Both the position numbers and the translations under genes were made by a program. From the NCBI RefSeq assembly GCF_026000115.1, contig NZ_AP026867.1:5072001-5136000 (forward strand): a DNA stretch of 64,000 bases, read 5' to 3'. The DNA comes from Aureispira anguillae. GTDB lineage: Bacteria; Bacteroidota; Bacteroidia; Chitinophagales; Saprospiraceae. Positions 9,311 through 18,227 of this stretch are shown here, piece after piece. Under the pieces are notes generated by a model. It saw only the letters and a list, made by a program, of their open reading frames with translations. It ran no database searches and had not been told where the DNA came from. The number at the start of each line of letters is the position of its first letter. Position 1 is the first letter of the stretch.

Positions 9311-9958
9311 TTAGTGCCGAATATGATAACGAATCAAATCAATTTTAACTGGTGTTTCACTAAGGAAAGTATAAGAAAGACTCTGCACCCTTCCCACACC
9401 TTTTGCATAATAAGTATGTACATCAGGTTTTGGTACGGTCTGCCCGTTTTCTACCAAATTAACCTTGCCCAAAAAATCTATACAATCACTAAATATAGTT
9501 CCTCCTGCCTGAATGGTTGAAAAACCTCCAACGGTAGCATAGTCCACGGTAAAAAAATCACTGGATGGTGTCAGTGTAATTCGATCTGTAACAATAGGCG
9601 TTGTTGATATTTTGGCAGAATAAAGCACTTCCCCCAAATGATTCATTAACTGATCGTCATCATACCTAAGATAATCTACTTTTCTGAACTGTCTTCCACT
9701 ATATTGGGACTGTACGTAATAAGTTTCACCATTCATTATAGTATCCTCACCAATATGAATACTATCTAGTTGACCAGTAGGATGCCAATCTCCATTGGCA
9801 TTTTGAGCGTACATCTGATAGACCCAATAATTACCAACATTAAGTGGAACATAATCGTTTTCAGTCGATGGTTCGGGCTCAACTTGATCTGTATCTTTTT
9901 TACAAGAAAAAAACATTAAACAAGCGCAGATGGCAACTAAAAAAATTTCAACCTTCAT
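9311..9958 (-). CDS. Secreted lipoprotein of unknown function
   Basis: A 215-residue lipoprotein: a hydrophobic leader ends in the lipobox MFFSC (Cys19), followed by charged residues and an acidic linker. The mature part contains YVPLNVGNYWVYQMY, a pattern common to Bacteroidota surface lipoproteins whose mature domain is a beta structure. It is probably anchored in the outer membrane. The cytoplasmic signal KKD after the Cys is common in this phylum. It stands alone with its own terminator; no function can be assigned. Confidence 0.75.
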   Translation of the reverse strand: MKVEIFLVAICACLMFFSCKKDTDQVEPEPSTENDYVPLNVGNYWVYQMYAQNANGDWHPTGQLDSIHIGEDTIMNGETYYVQSQYSGRQFRKVDYLRYDDDQLMNHLGEVLYSAKISTTPIVTDRITLTPSSDFFTVDYATVGGFSTIQAGGTIFSDCIDFLGKVNLVENGQTVPKPDVHTYYAKGVGRVQSLSYTFLSETPVKIDLIRYHIRH

Positions 9959-10541
9959 AAGTTTTTACATTTAATAAATAAAATAAAATGCGTAAACTTT
10001 AATCATATATTAATTAATTACTAATAAAAAAACACATAAAAAGAGAGCCGCCTAAAACGGCTCTCAAAGGCAATTGCTTCGCTTAACGCAAAACACATTT
10101 TCGCTAAAAATATAATGGTCTTGATTTTTCAATTACAATTGCATTGCTCATTTCAAACGCAAACGAAATGAGGCACCTATGGATTGATAATCAACAATGT
10201 TCAATTATACAGCAAATTGTAATTCTAAAACAAAAGAGTAATTTTGATAGGAGGTATTCTAAAAATCTTGTAGAGCACAAAGACTATAAGTAAGATTAAC
10301 TTCATACCTTCTCATTCTTCTCTTAAGTGTGGAATTCATTTCCTGAATTATGAAAAATAAAATTGTATAAAGTTGTGGCATAAAAAAAAATTGGTGAAAA
10401 AATGTTTACTATCTTACTTCCGAATACTAATCAATACGAGAGCAACCTTAAAAATGCTGCTTCCTCCTATTTATTTTTTCAAAAAATATTTTTCAAAGCG
10501 GTGAACGGGTACTAATATTTAAATATGTACATATATTTATG
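9959..10541. other. Intergenic region with a leftward hairpin terminator
   Basis: About 580 AT-rich bases. A leftward terminator-like hairpin at 10043-10065 has no minus-strand gene in front of it, so a small leftward RNA starting somewhere in 10070-10540 is possible. I see no convincing open frame of more than about 30 codons, and no repeat apart from short local palindromes. Confidence 0.4.
10043..10065 (-). terminator. Hairpin terminator facing left, no assigned gene
   Basis: A perfect 8-bp stem (gagagccg with cggctctc) around a 7-base loop. On the minus strand it is followed by a run rich in U (the plus strand reads aaaaaaacacataaaaa just before it). No minus-strand gene precedes it. Confidence 0.55.
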
Positions 10542-10549
10542 TATCTTTG
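10542..10549 (+). promoter_or_regulatory. Probable -7 promoter element
   Basis: TATCTTTG matches the Bacteroidota -7 consensus TAnnTTTG. It would start transcription near 10556, giving a leader of about 75 bases for the lipoprotein starting at 10631. No clear TTTG -33 box is seen. Confidence 0.45.
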
Positions 10550-10630
10550 CATTTGTCTTACCCCCAGCACAATAACACCACATTATTTCCTCCTTTAAAA
10601 CACTTATTGAGTGTAATTAAATATTTAACA

Positions 10631-11887
10631 ATGAGACATACTATACTAATCACTATTTTTATATTATTAAATATTGCAGCTTGCACCCCTCCTACATCTG
10701 TTAACCTCCAATCCGAATCTATCATAAAACTTACAAAAGGAATTTGGTATGGTGCCCTAGATATAGGGAGCGATAGTAGTCCACTAGAGATTCCTTTTAA
10801 CTTTGAAGTAATTGATGAAAACAAGATTGTTATTCGAAATGGAGATGAGCACATAGAAGTAACCGATATTAATTATGATAACAACAATAGTATCTCTATA
10901 AAAATGCCTGTTTTTGGTTCTGAATTTAAGTTAACCAACCACAAAAACGGCTGGGAAGGAAATTGGCACAATTACAATAAAAAAGATTATAAAATTCCTT
11001 TTAAAGCAGTTAAAAATAATAAGAATCGTTTTGCTGCTCTACCCTCTACCACTACTACCAAACTAGCTCCTCGTTGGAAGGTTACTTTTAGCCCTAATAC
11101 AGATGACAGCTATCCCGCTATCGGACTATTTAACTTAGAAGAAAAAGGCAAAGTGACAGGTACTTTTTTGACAGAAACTGGTGATTATCGCTACCTAGAG
11201 GGTATATTTGATGGTAAGGAACTCAGCCTTTCTTGTTTTGATGGAGCACATGCTTTTTTGTTCAAAGCTACCCTACAAGAAGACGGGAGTCTAAAAGGAG
11301 ATTTCTGGTCTGGAAACCATTGGCATGAACAATGGCAAGCAGAGCCTAACACAGATTTTCAATTGGCATCAATGGACAAATTGACCCATCTAAAAGAAGG
11401 CTATGATAAACTAGCTTTTCGTTTTCCCAATGCCTCAGGTGACACGATAAGCCTAGAAGACAAACGATTTGAGGGCAAACCGACGATTGTACAAATCACT
11501 GGTTCATGGTGCCCTAACTGCATGGATGAAACACGCTTTTTGGTAGATGTTTACGATAAATATCACCCCAAAGGCTTAGAGATTATAGCTATTGATTATG
11601 AAGTAGTGAATGACTTTGAGGTCTTTAAGAAAAGTAAAGCCCGCATTCAAAAACACCTTGGAGTAAATTATCCATTTGTATTTGGTGGTCCTGCAAAAAA
11701 ATCAGAAGCAATCAAAACACTTCCTATGCTCAATCATATTATGTCTTATCCTACGGCTATTTTTATTGATAAGAAGGGGCAAATTAGAGAAATTCATACT
11801 GGATTCTCTGGACCAGGAACAGGTGATTTATACCAAAAATATGTTGATAAAACCATTGCATTAGTAGAAGAGCTAGTAGCAGAATAA
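10631..11887 (+). CDS. TlpA-family thioredoxin-fold lipoprotein
   Basis: A 418-residue lipoprotein. I choose the ATG at 10631 because it begins a clean lipoprotein signal (lipobox IAAC, Cys18). An upstream TTG frame extends the protein but coincides with the promoter element. Residues about 25-250 form a beta-rich domain with repeated short strands. The C-terminal thioredoxin domain has the active site CPNC (294-297) in GSWCPNCMDETRF, and the cis-Pro region is in IMSYPTAIFIDKKG. Such proteins are periplasmic thiol-disulfide reductases. The partner is not known. The MATE gene follows on the same strand after a short palindrome. Confidence 0.85.
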   Translation: MRHTILITIFILLNIAACTPPTSVNLQSESIIKLTKGIWYGALDIGSDSSPLEIPFNFEVIDENKIVIRNGDEHIEVTDINYDNNNSISIKMPVFGSEFKLTNHKNGWEGNWHNYNKKDYKIPFKAVKNNKNRFAALPSTTTTKLAPRWKVTFSPNTDDSYPAIGLFNLEEKGKVTGTFLTETGDYRYLEGIFDGKELSLSCFDGAHAFLFKATLQEDGSLKGDFWSGNHWHEQWQAEPNTDFQLASMDKLTHLKEGYDKLAFRFPNASGDTISLEDKRFEGKPTIVQITGSWCPNCMDETRFLVDVYDKYHPKGLEIIAIDYEVVNDFEVFKKSKARIQKHLGVNYPFVFGGPAKKSEAIKTLPMLNHIMSYPTAIFIDKKGQIREIHTGFSGPGTGDLYQKYVDKTIALVEELVAE

Positions 11888-11907
11888 TTTTCTGTGCGCT
11901 TTTTTAA

Positions 11908-11945
11908 GTTAATACTCCGTGGAAAAATCGACGGAGTACTGTTAA
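11908..11945. repeat. Short palindrome sharing the end motif of the repeat at 63693
   Basis: gttaatactccgt (11908-11920) faces acggagtactgttaa (11931-11945) across a 10-base centre. The core tactccgt/acggagta is an 8-bp inverted repeat. The same tactccgtt motif borders the repeat at 63693-64000 and occurs at 57457-57470. It may be a collapsed element and may also act as a weak terminator between the TlpA-like and MATE genes. Confidence 0.5.
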
Positions 11946-11957
11946 AGATTAATTGGA

Positions 11958-13271
11958 GTGAAATTCAACAAAGAAATTTTACAGCTTGCTATTCCCAATA
12001 TTATTAGTAATATCTCCGTACCTTTGATTAGTTCTGTTGATACAGGGTTGATGGGAGGTTTATCAGCTCTACACATTGGTGCGGTAGGTTTGGGGTCTAT
12101 GATTTTCAATTTTATCTATTGGAATTTTGGCTTTTTACGCATGGGAACTACAGGACTAACAGCACAAGCTTTTGGACAAGAAAATGATGCTGCAATCGTT
12201 CATACTTGGGGGCGAGCACTCATTATCGCCCTAATACTTAGTGGTCTAATTTTATTCTTTCAGAAGCCCTTAGCCTCTTTAGGATTTTCGCTCATGAACG
12301 TAACCAGCAATCAATATGATTTGGTAGCAAGTTATTTTTTCATTCGCATTTGGGCTGCGCCAGCTAGTCTTCTTTTGGTTGTTATGATGGGCTGGTTTTT
12401 TGGTATGCAAAATGCAATTTACCCACTTCTATTAACCATTATTATCAACATTAGTAATATCCTTGTTAGTTATTGGTTGGTGAATTATTATGAATGGGGA
12501 GTTGCAGGGGTTGCTTACGGGACTGTTATTGCTCAGTATATTGGAGCAACTGTAGCTTTAGGGCTTTTTGCATTTAAATACAAGTACCTCTTAGCGCATT
12601 TCCAGAAAAAGGTTCTACTGGCAAGCCATGAATTTTTGGGATTTTTGCGAATTAATAGCGATATTTTTCTGCGTACCTTCTGCTTAACAATTGCTTTTGG
12701 ATTTTTTTATAGTCAATCGGCAGCAGCAGGAGCAGAAATATTAGCCGTCAACACCATCCTAATGCAATTTTTAAATTGGATGTCTTTTGGAGTAGATGGT
12801 TTTGCCTATGCAGCTGAGAGTTTAGTTGGAAAATACAAGGGAGCAAACCAAATGGCTACTACTAAAAAAATGATTCGTTTATCCATGTATTGGGGAATGG
12901 GCTTAGCTTGCTGTTTTAGTTTTGTTTATGGGGTTTATGGCAACGATTTGGTGCATTTATTTACCGATCAAGCTACTATTGTTGAGCTGGCGACTCCTTA
13001 TATTTGGTGGATGGTCGTACTGCCACTAGTAGGAACACCTTGTTATATTTGGGATGGTATTTTTGTGGGTTTAACCGCAGTCAAAGCCATGCGCAATAGT
13101 ATGTTATTGGCACTGCTTACTTATTTATTGTGTTATGGAATACTCACCCAATGCTACCCAGACCCAACCTTGCTTCCAGACATTCTATGGTTTTGCCTGT
13201 TAAGCTTTCTTGCGGTACGAGGTTTGGTTCAGTGGGCACTATTTCGCCAAACGGGGTTAGCAATTCAATAG
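11958..13271 (+). CDS. MATE family efflux transporter (DinF-like)
   Basis: A 437-residue inner-membrane protein with about twelve hydrophobic helices in two related halves. The N terminus (LAIPNIISNISVPLISSVDT then AFGQEN near residue 75) is the MATE entry region of the DinF branch, which exports drugs or metabolites in exchange for Na+ or H+. The start codon is GTG, since no ATG lies upstream and this codon places the first helix at the usual position. Substrate unknown. Confidence 0.9.
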   Translation: MKFNKEILQLAIPNIISNISVPLISSVDTGLMGGLSALHIGAVGLGSMIFNFIYWNFGFLRMGTTGLTAQAFGQENDAAIVHTWGRALIIALILSGLILFFQKPLASLGFSLMNVTSNQYDLVASYFFIRIWAAPASLLLVVMMGWFFGMQNAIYPLLLTIIINISNILVSYWLVNYYEWGVAGVAYGTVIAQYIGATVALGLFAFKYKYLLAHFQKKVLLASHEFLGFLRINSDIFLRTFCLTIAFGFFYSQSAAAGAEILAVNTILMQFLNWMSFGVDGFAYAAESLVGKYKGANQMATTKKMIRLSMYWGMGLACCFSFVYGVYGNDLVHLFTDQATIVELATPYIWWMVVLPLVGTPCYIWDGIFVGLTAVKAMRNSMLLALLTYLLCYGILTQCYPDPTLLPDILWFCLLSFLAVRGLVQWALFRQTGLAIQ

Positions 13272-13297
13272 ACTACTACTAGAGTAATTGGATCTTC

Positions 13298-13768
13298 TTA
13301 CAACAAATCCTCCTCCTTTAGAATATCAACTGGTCGATGAATGCTTTCCTCCAATGAAATAAAACTTTCTGTTCGTTGCACTCCTTTTATTCCTTGGACA
13401 TGATGCTGTAAAATTTCGTGCAAGTCTTGACTATCCTTACAAACTATTTGAGCAAAAATACTGTAAGGTCCTGTTGTATAATGAACCATTACAATTTCTG
13501 GTATCTGCTGCAATCTCAGCACAACTTCTGTATACTGAGAGCTTCGTTCTAAGTAAATGCCTACAAAAGCGACCATATTCAACCCAAGCATTGAGTAATC
13601 TACTTTTAACATCGTGCCTTGAACTACTCCCGCTTGCCTAAGATTTTTCATTCGCACATGAACAGTTCCTGGCGAAACATGAACTTGTTTGGCAACCTCT
13701 ACAGCAGTCGTTGTAGCATCTTGCATCAAAATATTAAGAATTTGCTTATCGATATGATCTAAGTTCAT
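13298..13768 (-). CDS. Lrp/AsnC family transcriptional regulator
   Basis: A 156-residue DNA-binding regulator: an N-terminal helix-turn-helix (about residues 5-58, containing VAKQVHVSPGTVHVRMKNL) and a C-terminal RAM ligand-binding domain (about 65-145). The N terminus MNLDHIDKQILNIL is standard. These proteins form octamers and respond to amino acids or related small molecules. It ends 26 bases from the convergent MATE gene, and lies 51 bases downstream of the sugar kinase on the same strand, but neither target nor effector can be read from the sequence. Confidence 0.92.
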   Translation of the reverse strand: MNLDHIDKQILNILMQDATTTAVEVAKQVHVSPGTVHVRMKNLRQAGVVQGTMLKVDYSMLGLNMVAFVGIYLERSSQYTEVVLRLQQIPEIVMVHYTTGPYSIFAQIVCKDSQDLHEILQHHVQGIKGVQRTESFISLEESIHRPVDILKEEDLL

Positions 13769-13819
13769 AGTCTTTGATTATTTTTTGGGGTTCTTTAAAA
13801 AAATGCACGACTAAATGGA

Positions 13820-14647
13820 TCAATAAGCCAATAACGAAGGAAAAGGACTCTTAAAAATATTTCCTGCTGTCAAATGATGCCTTTCTAAGACTTCAATTAA
13901 ATTTTTTCTAAACCCAAAAGCAATACTTCCTACAAAATGAATGGGTAATTCGGTTGCATTAGCATATTTCAGCACATGACGATGCAAAAATTCTTCAAAA
14001 TTATTTTCAATCAATTTTTTGATAAAGGGTTCTTCTTGCTGTTTAGCGCAAAATAAAGCAAAACTAGCCAATGTTCGATTGGGTGTTTTACCATTCAGTA
14101 GTTCGCTAATAATTAGATGCTTATCCATATTATAACTAAGTTCCAACTCCTTGGCTAAATGAGGCGGCAATTCTCTATAGAAATATGCTCTTATAAGCTG
14201 CCGTCCAATATAAGCCCCTGCCCCTTCATCTCCTAAAATATACCCTAAAGATGGAATTTTGTCGATTATCTTTTGACCATCATAAACACAAGAGTTAGAG
14301 CCAGTTCCTAGAATACAGCAAATACCTGCCTCATGCCCAGCGGTAGAACGAGCTGCCGCTAACAGGTCGTCTCCTAAACTAATTTCCGCATTAGAAAAAG
14401 TAGGTGCTAAGGCTTCAAAAATAACATCTTGATTTAATGGGTTGGAGCAACCTGCCCCATAAAAATAAAGTTCTTGGACCTCATTGGCTTGTAAATTATC
14501 CAATAACTCTAATTCCAAACTCTTTTTCATTTCCTCTGTTGTCCAATAATAGGGATTGTATCCTTGTGTAGTATGTCTTACTAAGCTCTGATTCTTGACT
14601 AAATACCAATCTGTCTTGGTTGATCCACTATCTGCTACTAATTTCAT
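13820..14647 (-). CDS. BadF/BadG-type ATPase, probable N-acetylglucosamine kinase
   Basis: A 275-residue member of the ASKHA fold. The phosphate-1 loop is DSGSTKTDW (6-14), the phosphate-2 region is CCILGTGSNSCVYDG (about 110-124), followed by LGDEGAGAYIG (about 135-145), which is characteristic of the BadF/BcrA ATPase family whose short members phosphorylate N-acetylglucosamine or related amino sugars. It probably recycles cell-wall or chitin-derived sugars in the cytoplasm. It is 51 bases upstream of the Lrp gene on the same strand. The sugar substrate is inferred from the family only. Confidence 0.85.
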   Translation of the reverse strand: MKLVADSGSTKTDWYLVKNQSLVRHTTQGYNPYYWTTEEMKKSLELELLDNLQANEVQELYFYGAGCSNPLNQDVIFEALAPTFSNAEISLGDDLLAAARSTAGHEAGICCILGTGSNSCVYDGQKIIDKIPSLGYILGDEGAGAYIGRQLIRAYFYRELPPHLAKELELSYNMDKHLIISELLNGKTPNRTLASFALFCAKQQEEPFIKKLIENNFEEFLHRHVLKYANATELPIHFVGSIAFGFRKNLIEVLERHHLTAGNIFKSPFPSLLAY

Positions 14648-14945
14648 AAAAGTGTTTAATTATTTTGGTTCGTTTTCATCAAAGTATGGGGCATTTTTAG
14701 TTTAGAAGTCCGTTATTTTTATCTTATAATTGGTCTATTTGGTAGAATAGATCTACACAATTGGTAGTCCTTCTTGATAAAGTTTGGTTTTATCTAGGCA
14801 TAAGAGTATCTTAGAGACTCCTTTAGCTACCATTCTTTTAAAAACCACTAATGTAACGACTTATATTTTTATATCTATCTCAATGAATCAAAAAAATAGA
14901 TTTAAATATAACGTTCAACAAACTTAACCATTAATAACAATTCGT

Positions 14946-16643
14946 ATGGAGGGACACGAGCCTCTTTCTAATAAAGAGAAAATGAATATTTTTTTGCCAC
15001 TTATTTTGGCATTGGCACTAGCTGGGGGCACTTGGTTAGGATTTGAGCTGGCTCACAACAAAAACAATTCGTATGTAGTTGTTTCCGAAGGAGGTAATTA
15101 TCCAGCAAAGTCAGGAAAGGTGGAGGAAATTCTTCGTTTCATAGATGCTCGCTATCTAGAAAATGAAGCTTCTGACAAACTAGAAGATGCAGCAATCAAT
15201 GCCGTTTTGGAAGAACTCGATCCACACTCTACTTATATTTCGTTAGATAATATTGAGCGAGTTAATGAGTCCTTAAACGGAAATTTTGAAGGCATTGGAA
15301 TTGAGTTTTATATCTTAGATGACACCATTTATGTAGTTGGGGTTATTGAGGATGGTCCTTCTGATAAAGCAGGTTTGCAAAAAGGGGATAAAATCATTAT
15401 GATTAATGATACCATGGTTGCAGGCAAAGATATTTTTAACGATGATGTTGTGGATCAATTAAAAGGTAGTGCAGGGAGTTCTGTTTCCTTAAAAATTAAA
15501 CGTGCAGGAGAAGCAGCACTAAAAACAGTATCCATTACTAGAGGGCAAATTCCTGTATCCAGTGTCCTTGCTGCCTGTATGCTTAACAAAAACACAGGAT
15601 TGATTAAAATCAACCGCTTTAGTGGTACTACTTATCTAGACTTTAGGAATGCGCTAGAGGATCTGGTTAATAATCAAGGATTGGAGCATCTTATTCTAGA
15701 TTTGAGACACAATCCTGGTGGGTATCTAGAAGCTGCAACTAGAATCTTAGATCAACTGTTTACTGCTCGTAAGTTATTAGTTTATACAGAAGGGCGCAGT
15801 TATCGCCGTAAAGAATACAATTCAACTGGAAAATCCAATTTTGATATTGGAAAAGTAGTTGTTTTAATAGATGAAAACTCCGCTTCTGCTAGTGAAATTA
15901 TTGCAGGTGCCATACAAGATAATGATAGAGGTCTGGTAATTGGTCGTCGTTCTTTTGGCAAAGGTCTGGTTCAAGAACAGTACAAACTAACGGATGGTTC
16001 TGCTTTGCGCTTAACAGTAGCTCGTTATTTTACACCTTCTGGACGTTATATTCAAAAACCTTATGATGGGTCGGATGGGCTATATGGAGATGATTTGCGC
16101 AAACGTTATGAGTCAGGGGAGTTGTATCATAGAGATAGCATACATGTATCTGATTCTAGCATTTACAGAACCACGAATGGGCGTATTGTTCATGGTGGTG
16201 GTGGGATTATTCCTGATATTTTTATTCCATTGGATACCACTCGCCTAAATTCTTATTTTCAGACAGCTAGTTTATTGTCTCGTGATTATATCTACAAATA
16301 TTTAGACAATAAACGACTAAAAATCAAAGCAGAATATCCTAGCTTCAAAGATTTCAAAGCTAAATTTAAGCTTTCTGATGCTACCTTTGAGCAGCTAATT
16401 AATTACACCGTTTCTAAAAAATTAGATCGCAATAATCAGTTGTTACAAAAATACGAGGACGCTTTAAAATTAGAAGTGAAAGCGCATTTGGCAGATCAAA
16501 TTTATGGAGAAGCAGGGTACTACCAAACGCTATTTAGTGCTGATGAAATGGTACTTAGAGCAATTCAAGAAATTGATAGAGATGGCTCTATATCTCCTAA
16601 TCCTGCTGCACTAGTAGAAAAAACGACCTCTACCCCAGAATAA
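14946..16643 (+). CDS. S41 family C-terminal processing peptidase
   Basis: A 565-residue periplasmic serine protease with one N-terminal membrane anchor (about residues 13-35). A PDZ domain spans about 105-200 (EGIGIEFYILDDTIYVVG onward). The catalytic core has the S41 dyad: Ser314 in NSASASE and Lys339 in RRSFGKGLVQ, with Gln343 also in place; the spacing of 25 residues equals that of Prc. The oxyanion region is DLRHNPGGY (about 252-260). The tail after residue 420 is helical. These enzymes trim or degrade envelope proteins from the C terminus. It stands alone, with its own terminator. Confidence 0.93.
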   Translation: MEGHEPLSNKEKMNIFLPLILALALAGGTWLGFELAHNKNNSYVVVSEGGNYPAKSGKVEEILRFIDARYLENEASDKLEDAAINAVLEELDPHSTYISLDNIERVNESLNGNFEGIGIEFYILDDTIYVVGVIEDGPSDKAGLQKGDKIIMINDTMVAGKDIFNDDVVDQLKGSAGSSVSLKIKRAGEAALKTVSITRGQIPVSSVLAACMLNKNTGLIKINRFSGTTYLDFRNALEDLVNNQGLEHLILDLRHNPGGYLEAATRILDQLFTARKLLVYTEGRSYRRKEYNSTGKSNFDIGKVVVLIDENSASASEIIAGAIQDNDRGLVIGRRSFGKGLVQEQYKLTDGSALRLTVARYFTPSGRYIQKPYDGSDGLYGDDLRKRYESGELYHRDSIHVSDSSIYRTTNGRIVHGGGGIIPDIFIPLDTTRLNSYFQTASLLSRDYIYKYLDNKRLKIKAEYPSFKDFKAKFKLSDATFEQLINYTVSKKLDRNNQLLQKYEDALKLEVKAHLADQIYGEAGYYQTLFSADEMVLRAIQEIDRDGSISPNPAALVEKTTSTPE

Positions 16644-16679
16644 AGATCGTATACGAAACAAATTTTGGACGATATACTT

Positions 16680-16709
16680 AAGCCACTCTTAATAGGAGTG
16701 GCTTTTTTT
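16680..16709 (+). terminator. Rho-independent terminator after the S41 peptidase
   Basis: A perfect 9-bp stem aagccactc/gagtggctt (16680-16688 with 16696-16704), 7-base loop, then seven T residues. Confidence 0.9.
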
Positions 16710-16843
16710 ATAGTTGGTAATTCCTCCATTTCCTTCCCAGAACCAATAGGAACAATAGTGCCATTCACTTTTAATTCTATGGTTAGAACATTTCATCTAA
16801 CTACTTATTTTACATTTATAATAAAAGTGCTGTTTTTTTTTAT

Positions 16844-16851
16844 ATATTTGT
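16844..16851 (+). promoter_or_regulatory. Probable -7 promoter element upstream of the T9SS cargo gene
   Basis: TATATTTG matches TAnnTTTG. If used, the transcript would begin near 16858 and the whole palindrome would lie in its 5' leader. No TTTG -33 box is seen at the usual distance. Confidence 0.35.
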
Positions 16852-16923
16852 TCTAATCTGCCCTATTTAGAACTGTACATTTTGCACATTTTTACTAAAA
16901 ACCTATTGGATGTAAAAAATTGC

Positions 16924-17122
16924 GTTCTTTGACATATCGTGTGGAATATTAAACGATCCAGCTCTCTTATTACTACTTTTGTTATAAGTTATAGGTAGTA
17001 AGTCGTATGCTTAGTTCCTGTAAATACAGGACTTACGACTTACTACCTATAAACTTTCTTCTAAAAAAAGTAGCAGAAAGCTTACCCTTTGTTAGTGCTT
17101 GTCACACGATTTGTCAAAGAAC
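16924..17122. repeat. Long imperfect palindrome (199 bp)
   Basis: Three nested blocks pair symmetrically: outer arms 16924-16943 with 17103-17122 (19 of 20 match, reading gttctttgaca-n-atcgtgtg), inner arms 16990-17007 with 17034-17051 (18 of 18), and a centre cctgta-aa-tacagg at 17017-17030. The parts between are weakly similar. The RNA would fold as one long hairpin in the leader of the gene at 17163. It could be a MITE-type element, an invertible-promoter remnant or an RNA regulator. Confidence 0.7.
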
Positions 17123-17162
17123 TAAAAATTGTAATTACTAACCATATTTTAAATCAAAGATT

Positions 17163-18155
17163 ATGCACACAATGAAATCTTTACAACTTTTAGTCGGTCT
17201 TGTTGCTCTATTACTGACCACCCAATTAACAGCCCAAAACGGATGGACAACTTGTAATACAACAGCAGGTATCTTAAATGGTACAACTTCTGATGTTTTT
17301 GCGACAGACACTACCCCCGTAGCTGTTTTTACAGTTACCCCAGGTCCTACAAGTACTATACCCACGACTGAATTTGTAATTATTCTTAGAGATAGTATGG
17401 CTAGTGATACCTTAGGTGATGCTATTATTGGAACAAGTATAGACGGTCGTGTAGCTCCTTCAGCCTTAGGTTTATCGGTTGGAGATACCTTTACGATTGC
17501 TCCTTTTTCCTATGACATTCAACAAATAAAATTAGCTTTACATGGCATTTTAACGGGTACTGTTCCTTTTGTGGGATCTTGCTGTAATTTACTCGATTTG
17601 CAAGCTCCAGTTCCTGGAATTTGTGATTCGCTCAATGCTGCTGGTATTATGGATAGTAGCGATGTGAATAACATCAATGATTTATTGGTATTTTTAAGTG
17701 CCTTTTCAGGAGGAGGATCTACTTCTTTGCGTGGATTAAACGCCGTTCTATTTGCGATCAATGCTCAAATGGGTACCTTATCTAATGTTGGTTGTACTAG
17801 TGGTGTAAGTGAAATTTGTTATGCAGCAGACTCTTTGGCTAGCAGCCACGATCACTTTGCAGTGACTACTATGGTTAACACCACGAAACTAGCCAGTACA
17901 AATAGTTTACAAGTAGTTGTTAGCCCTAATCCATTTATGCATCATATTTCTACTGGTATTCTTTCCAAAGTTGGCGGGGAGCACATCATTCAGGTATTGG
18001 ATGCGACAGGAAGAACGGTCTACCACGAAATAAAAACATTGGCAATTGGAGAGCAAACAATAGGTCTACATCTAGGTAATTTACCAGCTGGTTTGTACTA
18101 CCTACAAGTGACCGATAATACTAATATTGTTACTCAGAAAATTATCAAGCGATAA
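17163..18155 (+). CDS. Secreted protein with T9SS type A sorting domain
   Basis: A 330-residue protein with a signal peptide (cleavage probably after TQLTAQ, about residue 24; a start at the second ATG, 17172, is equally possible). The C-terminal 80 residues begin VVVSPNPFMHHIST and end in GNLPAGLYYLQVTD...KIIKR, the standard type A sorting domain that sends proteins through the type IX system to the cell surface. Around residues 155-185 the stretch GIMDSSDVNNINDLLVFLSA looks like a degenerate dockerin-type calcium motif. The middle is Thr/Ser-rich. Function unknown; probably a surface or matrix protein. Confidence 0.85.
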   Translation: MHTMKSLQLLVGLVALLLTTQLTAQNGWTTCNTTAGILNGTTSDVFATDTTPVAVFTVTPGPTSTIPTTEFVIILRDSMASDTLGDAIIGTSIDGRVAPSALGLSVGDTFTIAPFSYDIQQIKLALHGILTGTVPFVGSCCNLLDLQAPVPGICDSLNAAGIMDSSDVNNINDLLVFLSAFSGGGSTSLRGLNAVLFAINAQMGTLSNVGCTSGVSEICYAADSLASSHDHFAVTTMVNTTKLASTNSLQVVVSPNPFMHHISTGILSKVGGEHIIQVLDATGRTVYHEIKTLAIGEQTIGLHLGNLPAGLYYLQVTDNTNIVTQKIIKR

Positions 18156-18187
18156 ACTGAATTCCGTTATTCATTATAGATAGTTAG

Positions 18188-18220
18188 AAGGTGTGCTTAA
18201 TATTAGGCACACCTTTTTTA
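18188..18220 (+). terminator. Rho-independent terminator after the T9SS cargo gene
   Basis: A perfect 9-bp stem aaggtgtgc/gcacacctt (18188-18196 with 18207-18215), then a T run. It also separates this gene from the convergent OmpA gene. Confidence 0.9.
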
Positions 18221-18227
18221 TATAGAA

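Larger units (their letters stand above)
16710..17162. other. Intergenic region with promoter element and long palindrome
   Basis: About 450 bases without a gene. It holds a -7 type element at 16844-16851 and the 199-bp near-palindrome at 16924-17122. Nothing else was recognised. Confidence 0.6.

Noticed and set aside
10547-10630. Extended N terminus of the TlpA-like protein from a TTG at 10547
   Set aside because: The TTG lies in the probable promoter element and the extension hides the lipoprotein signal that begins at the ATG at 10631.
16924-16943. gttctttgaca motif as an rRNA operon leader
   Set aside because: A similar motif precedes rRNA genes in some Bacteroidota, but no rRNA sequence is present and the motif is repeated inversely at 17103-17122, so it belongs to the palindrome.
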